NCBI RefSeq assembly: GCF_016592575.1
Contig: NZ_AP017470.1
Span: 1,386,501 to 1,450,500 of the forward strand
DNA length: 64,000 nt
Source: Thermotomaculum hydrothermale
GTDB lineage: Bacteria > Acidobacteriota > Holophagae > Thermotomaculales > Thermotomaculaceae
Direction of reading: 5' to 3'
Below the pieces are notes generated by a model, which worked only from the letters and a program-made list of their open reading frames with translations, did not search any database and was not told the DNA's origin. The stretch's first letter is position 1. Each line of letters begins with the position of its first letter. Both the position numbers and the translations under genes were made by a program. Below, piece by piece: positions 27,297 through 36,523 of the stretch.

Positions 27297-27798
27297 GGGG
27301 TTTACATTAATTGAAACAGTAATTTCCATAGTTATTGTCTCTGTGGCAATAGTTGGGATTCTTTCTGTAATTTACAATGTTGAACAAAAAGGGATTGACC
27401 CGGTAATGGAGTTAAAGGCCTGCGAACTTGGACAGGCAATGCTTGACGAAATAATGCTGAAAAGATGGGATGAAGATACCCCTTTAGGGGGTGGACATAT
27501 AGATACTTCACTTGCAAATATAGGTACTGAAAGCGGAGAATCAAACAGGGAAGATTTTGACGATGTTGACGATTATGACGGATACTCAGATGGAACATCA
27601 AGCGAGCCTTTAAAGGATGAGGAAGGAAATGTTTTGTCAGGGTTTACTGGCTTTTCAAGAAGTGTTACTGTAAGCTTTGAAAAACCAAATGGTGCACCTT
27701 CGGGAATTGATGTGAAAAACTATAAAAAAGTAACTGTAAAGGTTACCCTTCCAACAGGAGAGGAGATAAATTTTGTTTCGTACAAAACAAATATCTAA
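27286..27798 (+). CDS. Minor pilin (PilV/GspI-like)
   Basis: I start at the ATG at 27286, inside the stop of the previous gene (11-base overlap), because it gives a normal prepilin leader. The product has 170 residues, MNNRG cleaved before FTLIETVISIVIV, with Glu+5 present. It is followed by a mainly hydrophilic globular domain with an Asp-rich segment (about 84-100). The position between a GspH-like and a PilW/GspJ-like gene matches pilV/gspI in minor-pilin operons. Confidence 0.85.
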   Translation: MNNRGFTLIETVISIVIVSVAIVGILSVIYNVEQKGIDPVMELKACELGQAMLDEIMLKRWDEDTPLGGGHIDTSLANIGTESGESNREDFDDVDDYDGYSDGTSSEPLKDEEGNVLSGFTGFSRSVTVSFEKPNGAPSGIDVKNYKKVTVKVTLPTGEEINFVSYKTNI

Positions 27799-28534
27799 CG
27801 GCTTTACATTAATTGAGTTAATCATCGTAATAGTTATTACCGGGATTGTGGCAGGTATTTTGTACCCTGTTATTATGTATGGGATGAAATCATCAAAGCA
27901 GTTTAACGAGGCAAAAGAGTTAAGTTTAAGAGCAAGGCTTGCAATTGAAAGGATAAGCAGGGATTTAAGGTATGCAATCCCAAACTCAATAAGGGTTCAC
28001 AGCGTAAATTCAACAAATGACAGTATTGAATTCGGGGATTCAATATTTCAATCTCACTATTCAACTATAGATGGCACTTCTTCCCCCTACACATTAAATG
28101 ACGACACAGGGCTTACAATCCCCACAGCAAACTATATCTCCATTTACAACACAAATGCAGATAATTTTTATTCATACCCAAACTCTACATCTGTTTTTGA
28201 TGTTACATCAATCTCCGGAAGCCAAATCCAATTTAACGCAAATCAAAAACCCTATTCCCCAAACCATCGATACTCACTCTTCAATACCTGCGTATGTTAT
28301 TCACTGGATACAAATGGAATTTTATATAGATATTCAGGGTACAACCCTTCTCAGGATTTTCAAACAGATGCAAGTGATAAAAATATTCTTATCGACAATG
28401 TTCAGGGGGTGGAGTTTAAGTATTACCCTGGAAATCTTTCAAATGCTGCATTAGTTTCAATAACTCTAATAGTTAAAATAGGTGACTCCCAATTAACCTA
28501 TCACCAGGAGGTACATATAAGAAATGTTCCGTAG
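27773..28534 (+). CDS. Minor pilin (PilW/GspJ-like)
   Basis: Translation most likely starts at TTG 27773, preceded by AGGAGAGGAG at 8 bases; no ATG is available before the prepilin motif. The 253-residue protein has the leader MFRTKQISNG cut before FTLIELIIVIVI, with Glu+5, and then the typical GspJ/PilW helix LSLRARLAIERISRDLRYAI. It overlaps the previous gene by 26 bases. It is the largest minor pilin of the set. Confidence 0.87.
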   Translation: MFRTKQISNGFTLIELIIVIVITGIVAGILYPVIMYGMKSSKQFNEAKELSLRARLAIERISRDLRYAIPNSIRVHSVNSTNDSIEFGDSIFQSHYSTIDGTSSPYTLNDDTGLTIPTANYISIYNTNADNFYSYPNSTSVFDVTSISGSQIQFNANQKPYSPNHRYSLFNTCVCYSLDTNGILYRYSGYNPSQDFQTDASDKNILIDNVQGVEFKYYPGNLSNAALVSITLIVKIGDSQLTYHQEVHIRNVP

Positions 28535-28880
28535 TCAAAAAGGAATCTCTGTTGTTACAGCAATCTTTATTATTACCGTAATTGCCATTGTTGGAACAAT
28601 ATTAGCGGTGCAGGTAATTACCCAATCTGAAGAAACAGGAAACGAATACCTTTCAACTCAGGCTTTATACTATGCTGAAAGCGGGGCATACTCTGCAATG
28701 ATAGATATTTACACAAACAACTCTTTAACTCAATCAACATACGATTTCGGGAATGGAAGAGCAAATTTAACGGTAAGTCAAAACGGTAATTTGTGGATTA
28801 TAGAAAGCGAAGGGATATGTGGAGATACCTCAACTGAAAAATATGCAAGAAGAAAATTAAGAGTTATTTACCGCCATTAA
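28524..28880 (+). CDS. PilX/GspK-like minor pilin lacking Glu+5
   Basis: This 118-residue protein has the leader MFRSQKG cut before ISVVTAIFIITVIAIVGTI. Position +5 is Thr rather than Glu. The PilX-type motif ALYYAESGAYSAM follows the helix. Absence of Glu+5 is a feature of GspK-type tip subunits, so this may sit at the tip of the minor-pilin complex. It overlaps the PilW-like gene by 11 bases and closes the operon. Confidence 0.82.
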   Translation: MFRSQKGISVVTAIFIITVIAIVGTILAVQVITQSEETGNEYLSTQALYYAESGAYSAMIDIYTNNSLTQSTYDFGNGRANLTVSQNGNLWIIESEGICGDTSTEKYARRKLRVIYRH

Positions 28881-28945
28881 ATTAAATCAAAGCCTTTAAA
28901 ACCAAAAATCTGATAAAATTAATAATCAAACTTATTGGAGGATTT

Positions 28946-30127
28946 ATGGAAAAGCATATTGAAAATATCCAAAAATCAATAAAGGCAAAGGGAATTGACG
29001 GATGGCTTTTTTGCGATTTTCACCATAGGGATTTAATGGCTTACAGAATATTAAAACTCCCTATCACCTTTACCTCAAGGAGATGGTTTTACTTTATCCC
29101 TGCCGAAGGAAGTCCGAAAAAACTTGTATCAAAGGTTGAATCAACAAAATTAAACGAGCTTCCCGGTGAAAAGAATACATACCTTTCCTGGAAAGAGTTG
29201 CACTCTCAGCTAAAAAACATACTAAGCGGAGCAAAAAAAATAGCAATGCAGTATTCCCCTATGAATAATATTCCATATGTTTCTGTTGTGGATGCGGGAA
29301 CTATAGAACTTGTTAAATCAACTGGAGTTGAAGTTGTCTCTTCCGCAGATTTAGTGCAGGAATTTGAAGCAATTATAGACGAAGAGGGGTTTAAAACACA
29401 CCAGGAAGCAGGAAAAATCATTCAGGATATTAAAAACAGAGCATTCATAAAAATTAGAGAAGCAATAGATAAAGGGGAAAAACTAACAGAATATCAATTA
29501 CAGCAATGGATAGTTTCAGAATTCCATAAAAACAACTTAACCTGTATGGATGAACATCCAATTGTTGGAATAAACGAACACCCGTCAGACCCACATTTTT
29601 CTCCAACAGAGGAAAATTCGTATTATTTTAAAGAAGGAGACAGGGTTTTAATTGATTTATGGGCAAAGCTTGACAAACCCGGAGCTATATTTTACGACAT
29701 AACCTGGTGTGGATTTGTGGGTAAAAATCCACCTGAAGATTATGTAAAAGTATTCAATATTGTTAGGGATGCAAGAAACGCAGCACTTAACTTTGTTAAA
29801 GAAAAATTTGAAAAAAAAGAAAAGATTTTTGGGTATCAGGTTGACGATGTGTGCAGACAGGTAATTATTGATGCAGGTTACGGAGAGTATTTTATACACA
29901 GGACAGGGCATTCAATCGGAGAAGAGGTGCATGGAAATGGGGTAAACATAGACAACCTTGAAACAAAAGATGAAAGAGAACTTGTTCCCGGAATATGCTT
30001 TTCAATTGAGCCTGGAATTTATATCCCTGGCAAAGTTGGAGTAAGAAGTGAGATAGATGTATTTATAAAACTTGATGGAGAGGTTGTTGTTGTAGGTGAT
30101 ATACAGCAGGAGTTGATTCTCATATAA
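28946..30127 (+). CDS. M24-family metallopeptidase (Xaa-Pro aminopeptidase/prolidase-like)
   Basis: This 393-residue cytosolic peptidase has an N-terminal creatinase-like domain (about 1-150) and a C-terminal pita-bread domain. The five metal ligands are visible: Asp in LIDLWAK, Asp in FYDITWCG, His in HRTGHSIGEEVHG, Glu in FSIEPGIYIP and Glu in RSEIDVFI. It probably removes residues ahead of proline or cleaves Xaa-Pro dipeptides. TGGAGG precedes the ATG. Substrate range cannot be read from sequence. Confidence 0.9.
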   Translation: MEKHIENIQKSIKAKGIDGWLFCDFHHRDLMAYRILKLPITFTSRRWFYFIPAEGSPKKLVSKVESTKLNELPGEKNTYLSWKELHSQLKNILSGAKKIAMQYSPMNNIPYVSVVDAGTIELVKSTGVEVVSSADLVQEFEAIIDEEGFKTHQEAGKIIQDIKNRAFIKIREAIDKGEKLTEYQLQQWIVSEFHKNNLTCMDEHPIVGINEHPSDPHFSPTEENSYYFKEGDRVLIDLWAKLDKPGAIFYDITWCGFVGKNPPEDYVKVFNIVRDARNAALNFVKEKFEKKEKIFGYQVDDVCRQVIIDAGYGEYFIHRTGHSIGEEVHGNGVNIDNLETKDERELVPGICFSIEPGIYIPGKVGVRSEIDVFIKLDGEVVVVGDIQQELILI

Positions 30128-30130
30128 AAC

Positions 30131-30159
30131 TTGATTTTTTAGGTTTTCATCCCTAAAAT
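30131..30159 (+). promoter_or_regulatory. acpP-fabF promoter
   Basis: TTGATT (30131-30136), a 17-base spacer and TAAAAT (30154-30159) lie 29 bases before the acpP ATG. Confidence 0.65.
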
Positions 30160-30188
30160 ACAATAGATATTTTTTGGAGGAGGAGAGA

Positions 30189-30428
30189 ATGAGTGAAGTA
30201 TTAAACAAAGTAAAAGAAATTATTGTTAACCAGCTTGATGGAGTTTCAGAAGACCAGATTACAGAAAACTCAAATTTTATTGACGATTTAGGTGCAGATT
30301 CCCTCGATATTTACGAGTTGATAATGGCATTTGAAGACGAATTCGGGATTGAAATCCCCGACAAAGAAGCTGAAAAAATAAAAACAGTCGGTGATGCTGT
30401 AAAGTATATTGAAGAACACATAAACTAA
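30189..30428 (+). CDS. acpP: Acyl carrier protein
   Basis: The 79-residue acidic ACP starts at ATG 30189 behind GGAGGAGG; the frame could be extended upstream to a TTG but that would bury the ribosome site. The phosphopantetheine Ser38 is in the invariant GADSLD motif and is followed by the typical helix [18 protein letters not shown]. It carries growing acyl chains in fatty acid synthesis. fabF follows after 3 bases. Confidence 0.97.
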   Translation: MSEVLNKVKEIIVNQLDGVSEDQITENSNFIDDLGADSLDIYELIMAFEDEFGIEIPDKEAEKIKTVGDAVKYIEEHIN

Positions 30429-30431
30429 AGT

Positions 30432-31670
30432 ATGAAAAAGAGAGTTGTAGTTACAGGTATAGGGTTGGTGTCTCCCTTGGGAACAGGGAGTCATGAACTT
30501 TACCAGAGATTTCTAAACGGTGAAAATGGAATAAGAAAAATTACAAAATTTGATACTGAGGGTTTTGCAAGCAAAATTGCAGGTGAAGTCGATTTTGACG
30601 AAGGTGCTTTTATCCCCCCTAAAGAGTCCAGAAAAATGGATAATTTTATCAAATACGCAATTGCGGCAAGTGAAATTGCGCTTGAAGATTCAAAACTTAA
30701 AATTGATGACTCAAATTGTAATGAAATAGGAGTTTTGGTTGGATCAGGAATAGGGGGTTTAAACTTCATTGAACAGCAATATAAAACTTTAATGGAAAGA
30801 GGACCAAGAAGAGTCTCCCCATTTTTTATCCCCTCTGTAATTATAAACCTTGCATCAGGCGCTGTATCAATAAGGTTAGGGGCAAAGGGGCCCAACAGCT
30901 CAGTTGTTACAGCCTGTGCAACAGGGACAAACTCAATTGGGGATGCTTTTAAAATTATCCAGAGAGGGGATGCCATTGCAATGATTGCCGGCGGGTGCGA
31001 GGCAGCAATAACCCCCCTTGCTGTTGCTGGATTCTCTCAAATGAAAGCTCTCTCAACAAGGAATGATGAACCTGAAAAGGCATCAAGACCCTTTGACAAA
31101 GAGAGAGACGGGTTTGTAATAGGAGAAGGGGCAGGAATTCTTATTTTAGAAGAATTAGAACACGCATTAAACAGAGGGGCAAAGATTTATGCAGAGATTG
31201 TTGGCTATGGAATGAGTGGAGACGCTTACCATATAACTGCCCCGGCAGAAGATGGAGATGGCGCAAGAAGGGCAATGGCAGCAGCAATAAAAGATGCTGG
31301 GATTAAACATGAACAAATTAACTATATCAACGCCCATGGCACCTCAACCTATTACAATGATAAGATTGAGACAAAGGCAATTAAAGACCTCTTCGGGCAA
31401 CACGCTTATAAAATTAAAATCAACTCTACAAAATCAATGACAGGGCATCTATTAGGTGGAGCAGGTGGACTTGAAGCATCAATTCTGGCACTTACACTTT
31501 TTACAGGGAAAGCACATCCAACAAGAAACCTTGAAGTAAAAGACCCAGAATGTGATCTTGATTATATGCCAGGTAATGCACAGGAAATTAATCCAGCTTA
31601 CGGTATGTCCAACTCATTTGGATTTGGGGGAACAAACGCCAGTATTGTAATGAAAAAATTTAAAGAATAA
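30432..31670 (+). CDS. fabF: 3-oxoacyl-[acyl-carrier-protein] synthase II
   Basis: This 412-residue KAS II performs the decarboxylating condensation that extends acyl-ACP with malonyl-ACP. The catalytic triad is intact: Cys162 in VTACATGTN, His302 in NAHGTST and His339 in [10 protein letters not shown], with Lys334 in NSTKSMTG. The N-terminal [14 protein letters not shown] and C-terminal [11 protein letters not shown] are typical. It is co-transcribed with acpP and ended by the hairpin at 31679-31707. Confidence 0.97.
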   Translation: MKKRVVVTGIGLVSPLGTGSHELYQRFLNGENGIRKITKFDTEGFASKIAGEVDFDEGAFIPPKESRKMDNFIKYAIAASEIALEDSKLKIDDSNCNEIGVLVGSGIGGLNFIEQQYKTLMERGPRRVSPFFIPSVIINLASGAVSIRLGAKGPNSSVVTACATGTNSIGDAFKIIQRGDAIAMIAGGCEAAITPLAVAGFSQMKALSTRNDEPEKASRPFDKERDGFVIGEGAGILILEELEHALNRGAKIYAEIVGYGMSGDAYHITAPAEDGDGARRAMAAAIKDAGIKHEQINYINAHGTSTYYNDKIETKAIKDLFGQHAYKIKINSTKSMTGHLLGGAGGLEASILALTLFTGKAHPTRNLEVKDPECDLDYMPGNAQEINPAYGMSNSFGFGGTNASIVMKKFKE

Positions 31671-31678
31671 GATTTTTT

Positions 31679-31707
31679 AAAAAAGCCCCGAATAATCGGG
31701 GCTTTTT
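31679..31707 (+). terminator. Terminator after acpP-fabF
   Basis: AGCCCCGA (31684-31691) and TCGGGGCT (31696-31703) form an 8-bp stem with an ATAA loop, extended by A/T pairs and followed by five T. The stem is the same as that of the tsf terminator at 3821-3848. Confidence 0.92.
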
Positions 31708-31807
31708 AGTTTAGTCTTTAGTCCTTTGTTTTGTATAAATTATATTTTTAAGCTATCTAAAAAATCAGAAAAAACAAAAAAAATGTATATATTTTAATCT
31801 TTTTTAT

Positions 31808-31836
31808 TTGACTTTTATAATATTGAGAATTAAAAT
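31808..31836 (+). promoter_or_regulatory. Promoter of the FmdB-type zinc-ribbon gene
   Basis: TTGACT (31808-31813), a 17-base spacer and TAAAAT (31831-31836) precede the ATG at 31859, leaving room for a CGGAGG site. Confidence 0.75.
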
Positions 31837-31858
31837 ATTTAAGATTACGGAGGTTAAC

Positions 31859-32140
31859 ATGCCAATATATGAGTACAGGTGTGATAATTGCGGATACCAA
31901 AATTCGGTTTTACAAAAAGTGAATGAACAACCACTCACCATTTGCCCAAAGTGCGGAGGGAATTTTAGAAGGCTTGTTAGCGCTCCATCAATAAGATTTA
32001 AAGGAAGTGGATTTTACATTACTGATTATAAAACTAACTCTAATCCCTCTGCGTCTAATAAAAGTGCAGAGGGCAACAACACAGCCCAAAAAGGCCTACC
32101 AAAAGAAGGCTCGCCGAAAAAAGACACCCTCGCATCTTAG
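31859..32140 (+). CDS. FmdB-family zinc-ribbon protein
   Basis: The start is the ATG at 31859 behind CGGAGGT; the upstream extension lies over the promoter. The 93-residue product opens with MPIYEYRCDNCGYQ and has a second CPKCGG knuckle, the CxxC...CxxC pattern of the FmdB/'putative regulatory protein' family, followed by the family's FKGSGFYITDYK segment. The tail is Ser/Asn/Lys-rich and disordered. Widely conserved; its function is not established. Confidence 0.9.
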   Translation: MPIYEYRCDNCGYQNSVLQKVNEQPLTICPKCGGNFRRLVSAPSIRFKGSGFYITDYKTNSNPSASNKSAEGNNTAQKGLPKEGSPKKDTLAS

Positions 32141-32167
32141 GCTCGCCTGAGGTGGCCAACCGCATAG

Positions 32168-32191
32168 AAAGCCCCGCTTTGACGGGGCTTT
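32168..32191. terminator. Bidirectional hairpin between convergent genes
   Basis: AAAGCCCCG and CGGGGCTTT form a 9-bp stem with a 6-base loop between the FmdB-type gene (+) and the PAS-domain gene (-). The T-tract is weak on both sides, so efficiency is uncertain. Confidence 0.7.
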
Positions 32192-32199
32192 CCTTCCTT

Positions 32200-33810
32200 T
32201 TATAGTTTTTCAATGGTGACTAAAAAATATTTTTCTCCTTTACTATAAACTATCTTTACCTGACAAAGATAATTTTTTCCATTAATTTCAATATTCCCGG
32301 AAAAAGCTCCTGGATAAACCATTGAATTCTTGTTAAGCACAGAAATAGCATACTTCTTTGCTTCCTCGACAGACAAATCTGACTCTACAGTATTCTTCAT
32401 AACAAGGGAAAATTCTTGATTAAAAACAAAGACAGGGTTGGTTGAGGCTATCAAATTCTCAAACTCTCTACCTAAATCTATATAAGCTTTTCTTTCCGTT
32501 ATATTTCTAACAATAGCCTGAGTATAGGTATACCCCCCTACCTGAAACTTGCTTAAAGTCACCTCGCTATCAAAAAGAGTTCCATCACATTTCCTGTGAA
32601 CCCATTCAAAAACCTTATTTCCACTAACTGTTGCCTCATCTATCATTTTAAGAGCACCTTCTTCAGAAGGGATACCGTTTGGCTGAAACTCAGGGGAAAA
32701 ATCAAAAGGAGTTTTTCCTATAATTTCACTTTTTGTACACCCAAACATTTCCTCTGCCTTTTTATTACATTCAACAAAAGTTGCATTTTTCATCAAAAAG
32801 ATTGCGTCAGACGCAAATTCAAACATACTTTTAAACTGATGGTATGCCTTTTCCTCTTCTGTTGGCAACACCTTTTTAAAGAAAACAGATATGCCGTTTA
32901 ATCCTGAAACAATATAAAAGTTAAATTCTCCTTCTACATTTGGAATTTTATAGTTAAAAATTTCGCAACTTCCGTTCAATAAAAAACTTTCCTTTAAAAT
33001 AGCCACAGTATTCTTATCAAAAAGGACATCAGGTTCAAATAATCCTAAAACCTTAATTCTCTCAATTCTCTCTTTAGTTAAAATATCTAAAGCTTTTTTA
33101 TTGAAAAATTCCAGGCTTAAAAAATCTCGTGAAAAGTAAAGGACTCCTGTTTCAGATAGGTCTATAATTTCAGACAACATTTTACTTTTTTTCATAATGT
33201 TTCCTAAAAAATCAGTAGTAGGACCATCGAAAAGCACCAATCCTCCTACCGCTTCTTTTCCTGAAACCTCAACACGCCTTAATAACTCAAATATATACCT
33301 TTCCTTTCCCTCAAAAAACACAGGCCTTATCTCTATTGCATAACCATTCTCTTTTATCTTCTGTAAAGTAGTTTTCTCAGGATAATCTACTGAATTTAAA
33401 AATCTCTCAAAAGATAAATTTTTGTAAATAAAATTCCCATCAAACTCTTTTAAAAAAATCCCAGCAGAACACAATGATAAAACCTGAGACAACAACCTGC
33501 CTCTTTCAACAATGGAATTTATTAAATCTGTATTGTAAGTAATATCTATCGCAAGTATTATAAAAAAATCATCTGCTTTCTGAATGAAAAACACAAAAGA
33601 TTTTGTTTCTCCATTTAGCATTAACCTTTTCTCAACTGATACACCCTTTAAGTAAACAGGGCTTTTATCATCTATCTCTAAAAAGTCAAAAATATCTCCA
33701 TAATTTTCCTCTAATTCTCTCATTAAAGGAGAAAGGTATATGCTTTCATTATTTTTGTTAAATATCCCAAAGGGTATGTTCAAAACATCTATCAAATCAT
33801 CAATTATCAT
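32200..33810 (-). CDS. Multi-PAS domain protein without visible output domain
   Basis: I place the start at ATG 33810 (GGAGAG 6 bases upstream), giving 536 residues. The best PAS is at about 330-445, with FEFASDAIFLMKNATFVECN, EMFGCTKSEIIGKTPFDF and a PAC-like RNITERKAY. Weaker PAS-like units lie at about 10-105, 105-210 and 215-325. There is no histidine kinase, GGDEF, EAL, HTH or phosphatase domain and no membrane segment. It may be a soluble sensor acting through another protein. No partner is obvious next to it; the divergent neighbour is a nucleotidase. Confidence 0.75.
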   Translation of the reverse strand: MIIDDLIDVLNIPFGIFNKNNESIYLSPLMRELEENYGDIFDFLEIDDKSPVYLKGVSVEKRLMLNGETKSFVFFIQKADDFFIILAIDITYNTDLINSIVERGRLLSQVLSLCSAGIFLKEFDGNFIYKNLSFERFLNSVDYPEKTTLQKIKENGYAIEIRPVFFEGKERYIFELLRRVEVSGKEAVGGLVLFDGPTTDFLGNIMKKSKMLSEIIDLSETGVLYFSRDFLSLEFFNKKALDILTKERIERIKVLGLFEPDVLFDKNTVAILKESFLLNGSCEIFNYKIPNVEGEFNFYIVSGLNGISVFFKKVLPTEEEKAYHQFKSMFEFASDAIFLMKNATFVECNKKAEEMFGCTKSEIIGKTPFDFSPEFQPNGIPSEEGALKMIDEATVSGNKVFEWVHRKCDGTLFDSEVTLSKFQVGGYTYTQAIVRNITERKAYIDLGREFENLIASTNPVFVFNQEFSLVMKNTVESDLSVEEAKKYAISVLNKNSMVYPGAFSGNIEINGKNYLCQVKIVYSKGEKYFLVTIEKL

Positions 33811-33876
33811 AGAAAACTCTCCAATTTTTTTATATTTTAGCATAAATTTGTGTTAAATTATTTCTGGGGGTTGAAA

Positions 33877-35334
33877 ATGGATAACGGAACAAAAGCGCCT
33901 ATTGAACACAGGATTTTCACAAACAGAAATTTAAAGTTAAAAGGCATAAAAGCTGTAGGCTTTGACATGGATTACACCCTTGCAAAATATCGCTCACCTG
34001 AAATAGAGAAACTCACCTTTAAAAAATCAATTGAAAAACTTGTATATGAAAAGCATTACCCGAAAGAACTTCTTGATTTTGAGTATGAAGAAAACTTTGC
34101 AATAAGAGGTTTAATTTTTGATATAAAGCATGGAAACATACTAAAAACGAACAAATTCAGGTATGTAAAAAGAGTCTACCATGGCTTTCAAAAGTATTCG
34201 AAAAAAGAGAGGAAAAACCTATACACAAACAAAAAGCTTGACCTTGCTTCTGACAATTATAGAGCTGTTGATACCCTTTTTGAAATTCCTGAAACATATC
34301 TTTTTGCAAAACTAATTGACTATTTTGACAAATCATCGGCTAAAAGCCAATCTTCAAGCTATAAATGGCTCTACGATGATATTAGATGGGCTGTTGATTT
34401 AGTACATAGAGACGGAACACTAAAAAGTATTATAAAAGAACACCCTGAAAAGTACATAATTAAAAACAGCATGCTCCCATTAGCATTAAATCACTTTAAA
34501 AAAAATGGAAGAAAACTCTTTATTGTTACAAACTCAGATTACAACTACACAACATTTGTAATGGAATTCCTGTTAGGCAAAAATTTTAGAGACTTTTTTG
34601 ACATAATTATTTACAGCTCTTCAAAACCTGACTTCTTTACTAAGAGAGAACCATTTAAAATTATTTCAGAGGGAAGGTGCTTTGAGGCTGAAAAAGGAAA
34701 TATTTATCTTCTGGAACAAAAATTAGGAGTTTACGGAGATAGCATACTTTATGTTGGAGACCATATTTATGGAGATATGCTTAAAACAAAACAAACATCA
34801 GCATGGCGAACAATGATGATTATTCCTGAGTTGTGCAACCACATAAAAATTAAAAAAATGCTAAAAGAAGATGCAAAAAGGCTTATAAAAATGTTTGAAT
34901 TAAAAAACAGGACAAATAGGCGACTTGATCAGACAATAGAAGAATTAAACAAACTTATAAAAGAAAAGGAAGATGAATTTGACAATCTTAATTTACAAAC
35001 AATTAAAGAAATAGACTCAAAAATAGAAAAACTTACAGTTGAACAGAATAAATTAAATAAAAAATTAACCGAATTATTAACTAAAATTAGAGAACTGGAA
35101 GAAGAGATTGATAAAGCATACAACCCATATTTTGGAGACTTATTTAAGGAACAGAATGAACTTTCCCTTTTTGGGGACCAGGTATTAGACTTTGCCTGCA
35201 CATATACCTCTGATTTAACAAACATTTTATACTATTCACCAACTGAATACTTCCACACCCCAGTTCAACTTATGCCCCACGACAAAGAACCTGAATTCCT
35301 TGATATTGAAATAAGTGAATTAAGCGAAAACTAA
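33877..35334 (+). CDS. HAD-IG family 5'-nucleotidase
   Basis: Starting at ATG 33877 behind a GGGGG tract, the protein has 485 residues. Motif I of the HAD superfamily is FDMDYTLAKY (the first Asp is the nucleophile), motif II is IVTNSDY (about 218-224) and the distal acidic motif is LYVGDHIYGD (about 290-299). The long cap, the PVQLMPHD-containing C-terminus and the overall length match the TIGR02244-type purine 5'-nucleotidases. A coiled coil (about 340-420) is rich in Lys/Glu. It probably dephosphorylates IMP/GMP; the substrate is inferred from family only. Confidence 0.9.
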   Translation: MDNGTKAPIEHRIFTNRNLKLKGIKAVGFDMDYTLAKYRSPEIEKLTFKKSIEKLVYEKHYPKELLDFEYEENFAIRGLIFDIKHGNILKTNKFRYVKRVYHGFQKYSKKERKNLYTNKKLDLASDNYRAVDTLFEIPETYLFAKLIDYFDKSSAKSQSSSYKWLYDDIRWAVDLVHRDGTLKSIIKEHPEKYIIKNSMLPLALNHFKKNGRKLFIVTNSDYNYTTFVMEFLLGKNFRDFFDIIIYSSSKPDFFTKREPFKIISEGRCFEAEKGNIYLLEQKLGVYGDSILYVGDHIYGDMLKTKQTSAWRTMMIIPELCNHIKIKKMLKEDAKRLIKMFELKNRTNRRLDQTIEELNKLIKEKEDEFDNLNLQTIKEIDSKIEKLTVEQNKLNKKLTELLTKIRELEEEIDKAYNPYFGDLFKEQNELSLFGDQVLDFACTYTSDLTNILYYSPTEYFHTPVQLMPHDKEPEFLDIEISELSEN

Positions 35335-35335
35335 T

Positions 35336-36523
35336 ATGTTTGCAATTGCCATTGCATTCCTTTTAATAATGGGAGTAATATCTGTCCCTTTTGCAAAAAA
35401 ATCAAAAACCAAAGAAGGTTACTTTGTTTCTTCAAGGGGGCTGAAAACTGCCACCCTCTCCTTCACCCTTGCGGCAACAACAATTGGCGGTTCGGCAATA
35501 GTTGTATCTTTAAAGTTAATTGAAAAGTATGGAATTTCGGGAATTTTCATGGATATTTCCGGGGGAATAGGTTTAATTTTACTCTCCTTCACACTGGCTA
35601 ACAGAGTAAGGGGCACAGGGGCATTAACCCTTCCTTCTATTCTGAAGACAAAACTAAATAGCCCTTCATATAAAGCAATATCCATAGCCTTGATTTTAGC
35701 TGAAATCTGCTGGCTTGCACTTTCAATAAAGGGAATACAGATTTTAGGAAACTTTTCAACAGGAAAAACTGCGATGATAACATCTCTAATTGTTGGCTAC
35801 TCTTTAATAGGTGGTCAATGGAGCGTTTCTAAAACAGATATAATTCAATTTTTATTAATTGTAATTGGACTTATCCTATATTTAATCAACCCTTTGTCAA
35901 CAAAAAAACTTTTCTTAAAAATCCCGGACTTTTCTCTAATTTACCTCTGCACTTTGATGCTAATATCACACATTATAGGCCCCGATATATATTCAAAATT
36001 ATTGTCTGCAAAAGATGAAAAAACTGCAAAAAAGGGGGCTTTTTTTAGCGGCGTCTTAAAGATTTTGTTCTCAATCCTGCTTATCTGGGCTTTTAAAAAT
36101 GGATTTTCTTTAAAAAGCTTAAATGCTTTTGTTTTTTTAACTGTATTTTCTGCAATTGTATCCTCAATAGATAGTATGCTCATTACCTCAACCTCTATTA
36201 TTTGCGAAGATATACTTTCAATTAACAATAATAGAGCAATGAAACTGGCAACTGTAATTATAGGGGCAATCTCTTTTCTCCTTGCTATTTTTACCCCGAA
36301 CATAATCTCTCTTCTTGCATCTGGCTATACAATACTCTTAGTTGCAATAACATTCCCCGCACTTTCATTTTTTCTTTTTAAAAAAGTAGAGAACAAATCA
36401 TTTTTAATACCTGTTTTTGCTTTCTTTGTTTTTTATGCTATAACAAAATCAACCGAATTTTCTTTTTTTTCGTCTTTATTTTTCGGAGGGTTAACACTTG
36501 CCTATACTAAAATACACAGTTAG
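35336..36523 (+). CDS. Sodium:solute symporter (SSS) family protein
   Basis: This 395-residue, highly hydrophobic protein has about eleven membrane segments. The N-terminal EGYFVSSRGL and TLAATTIGGSAIVVS correspond to the first SSS helices, and YSLIGGQWSVSKTDIIQFLLI carries the family's GG-W/TD-IQ pattern. FSAIVSSIDSMLITSTSIICEDI matches the Ser-rich Na+-site helix. It is shorter than most SSS members (about 500). It starts one base after the nucleotidase stop. Substrate unknown. Confidence 0.82.
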   Translation: MFAIAIAFLLIMGVISVPFAKKSKTKEGYFVSSRGLKTATLSFTLAATTIGGSAIVVSLKLIEKYGISGIFMDISGGIGLILLSFTLANRVRGTGALTLPSILKTKLNSPSYKAISIALILAEICWLALSIKGIQILGNFSTGKTAMITSLIVGYSLIGGQWSVSKTDIIQFLLIVIGLILYLINPLSTKKLFLKIPDFSLIYLCTLMLISHIIGPDIYSKLLSAKDEKTAKKGAFFSGVLKILFSILLIWAFKNGFSLKSLNAFVFLTVFSAIVSSIDSMLITSTSIICEDILSINNNRAMKLATVIIGAISFLLAIFTPNIISLLASGYTILLVAITFPALSFFLFKKVENKSFLIPVFAFFVFYAITKSTEFSFFSSLFFGGLTLAYTKIHS

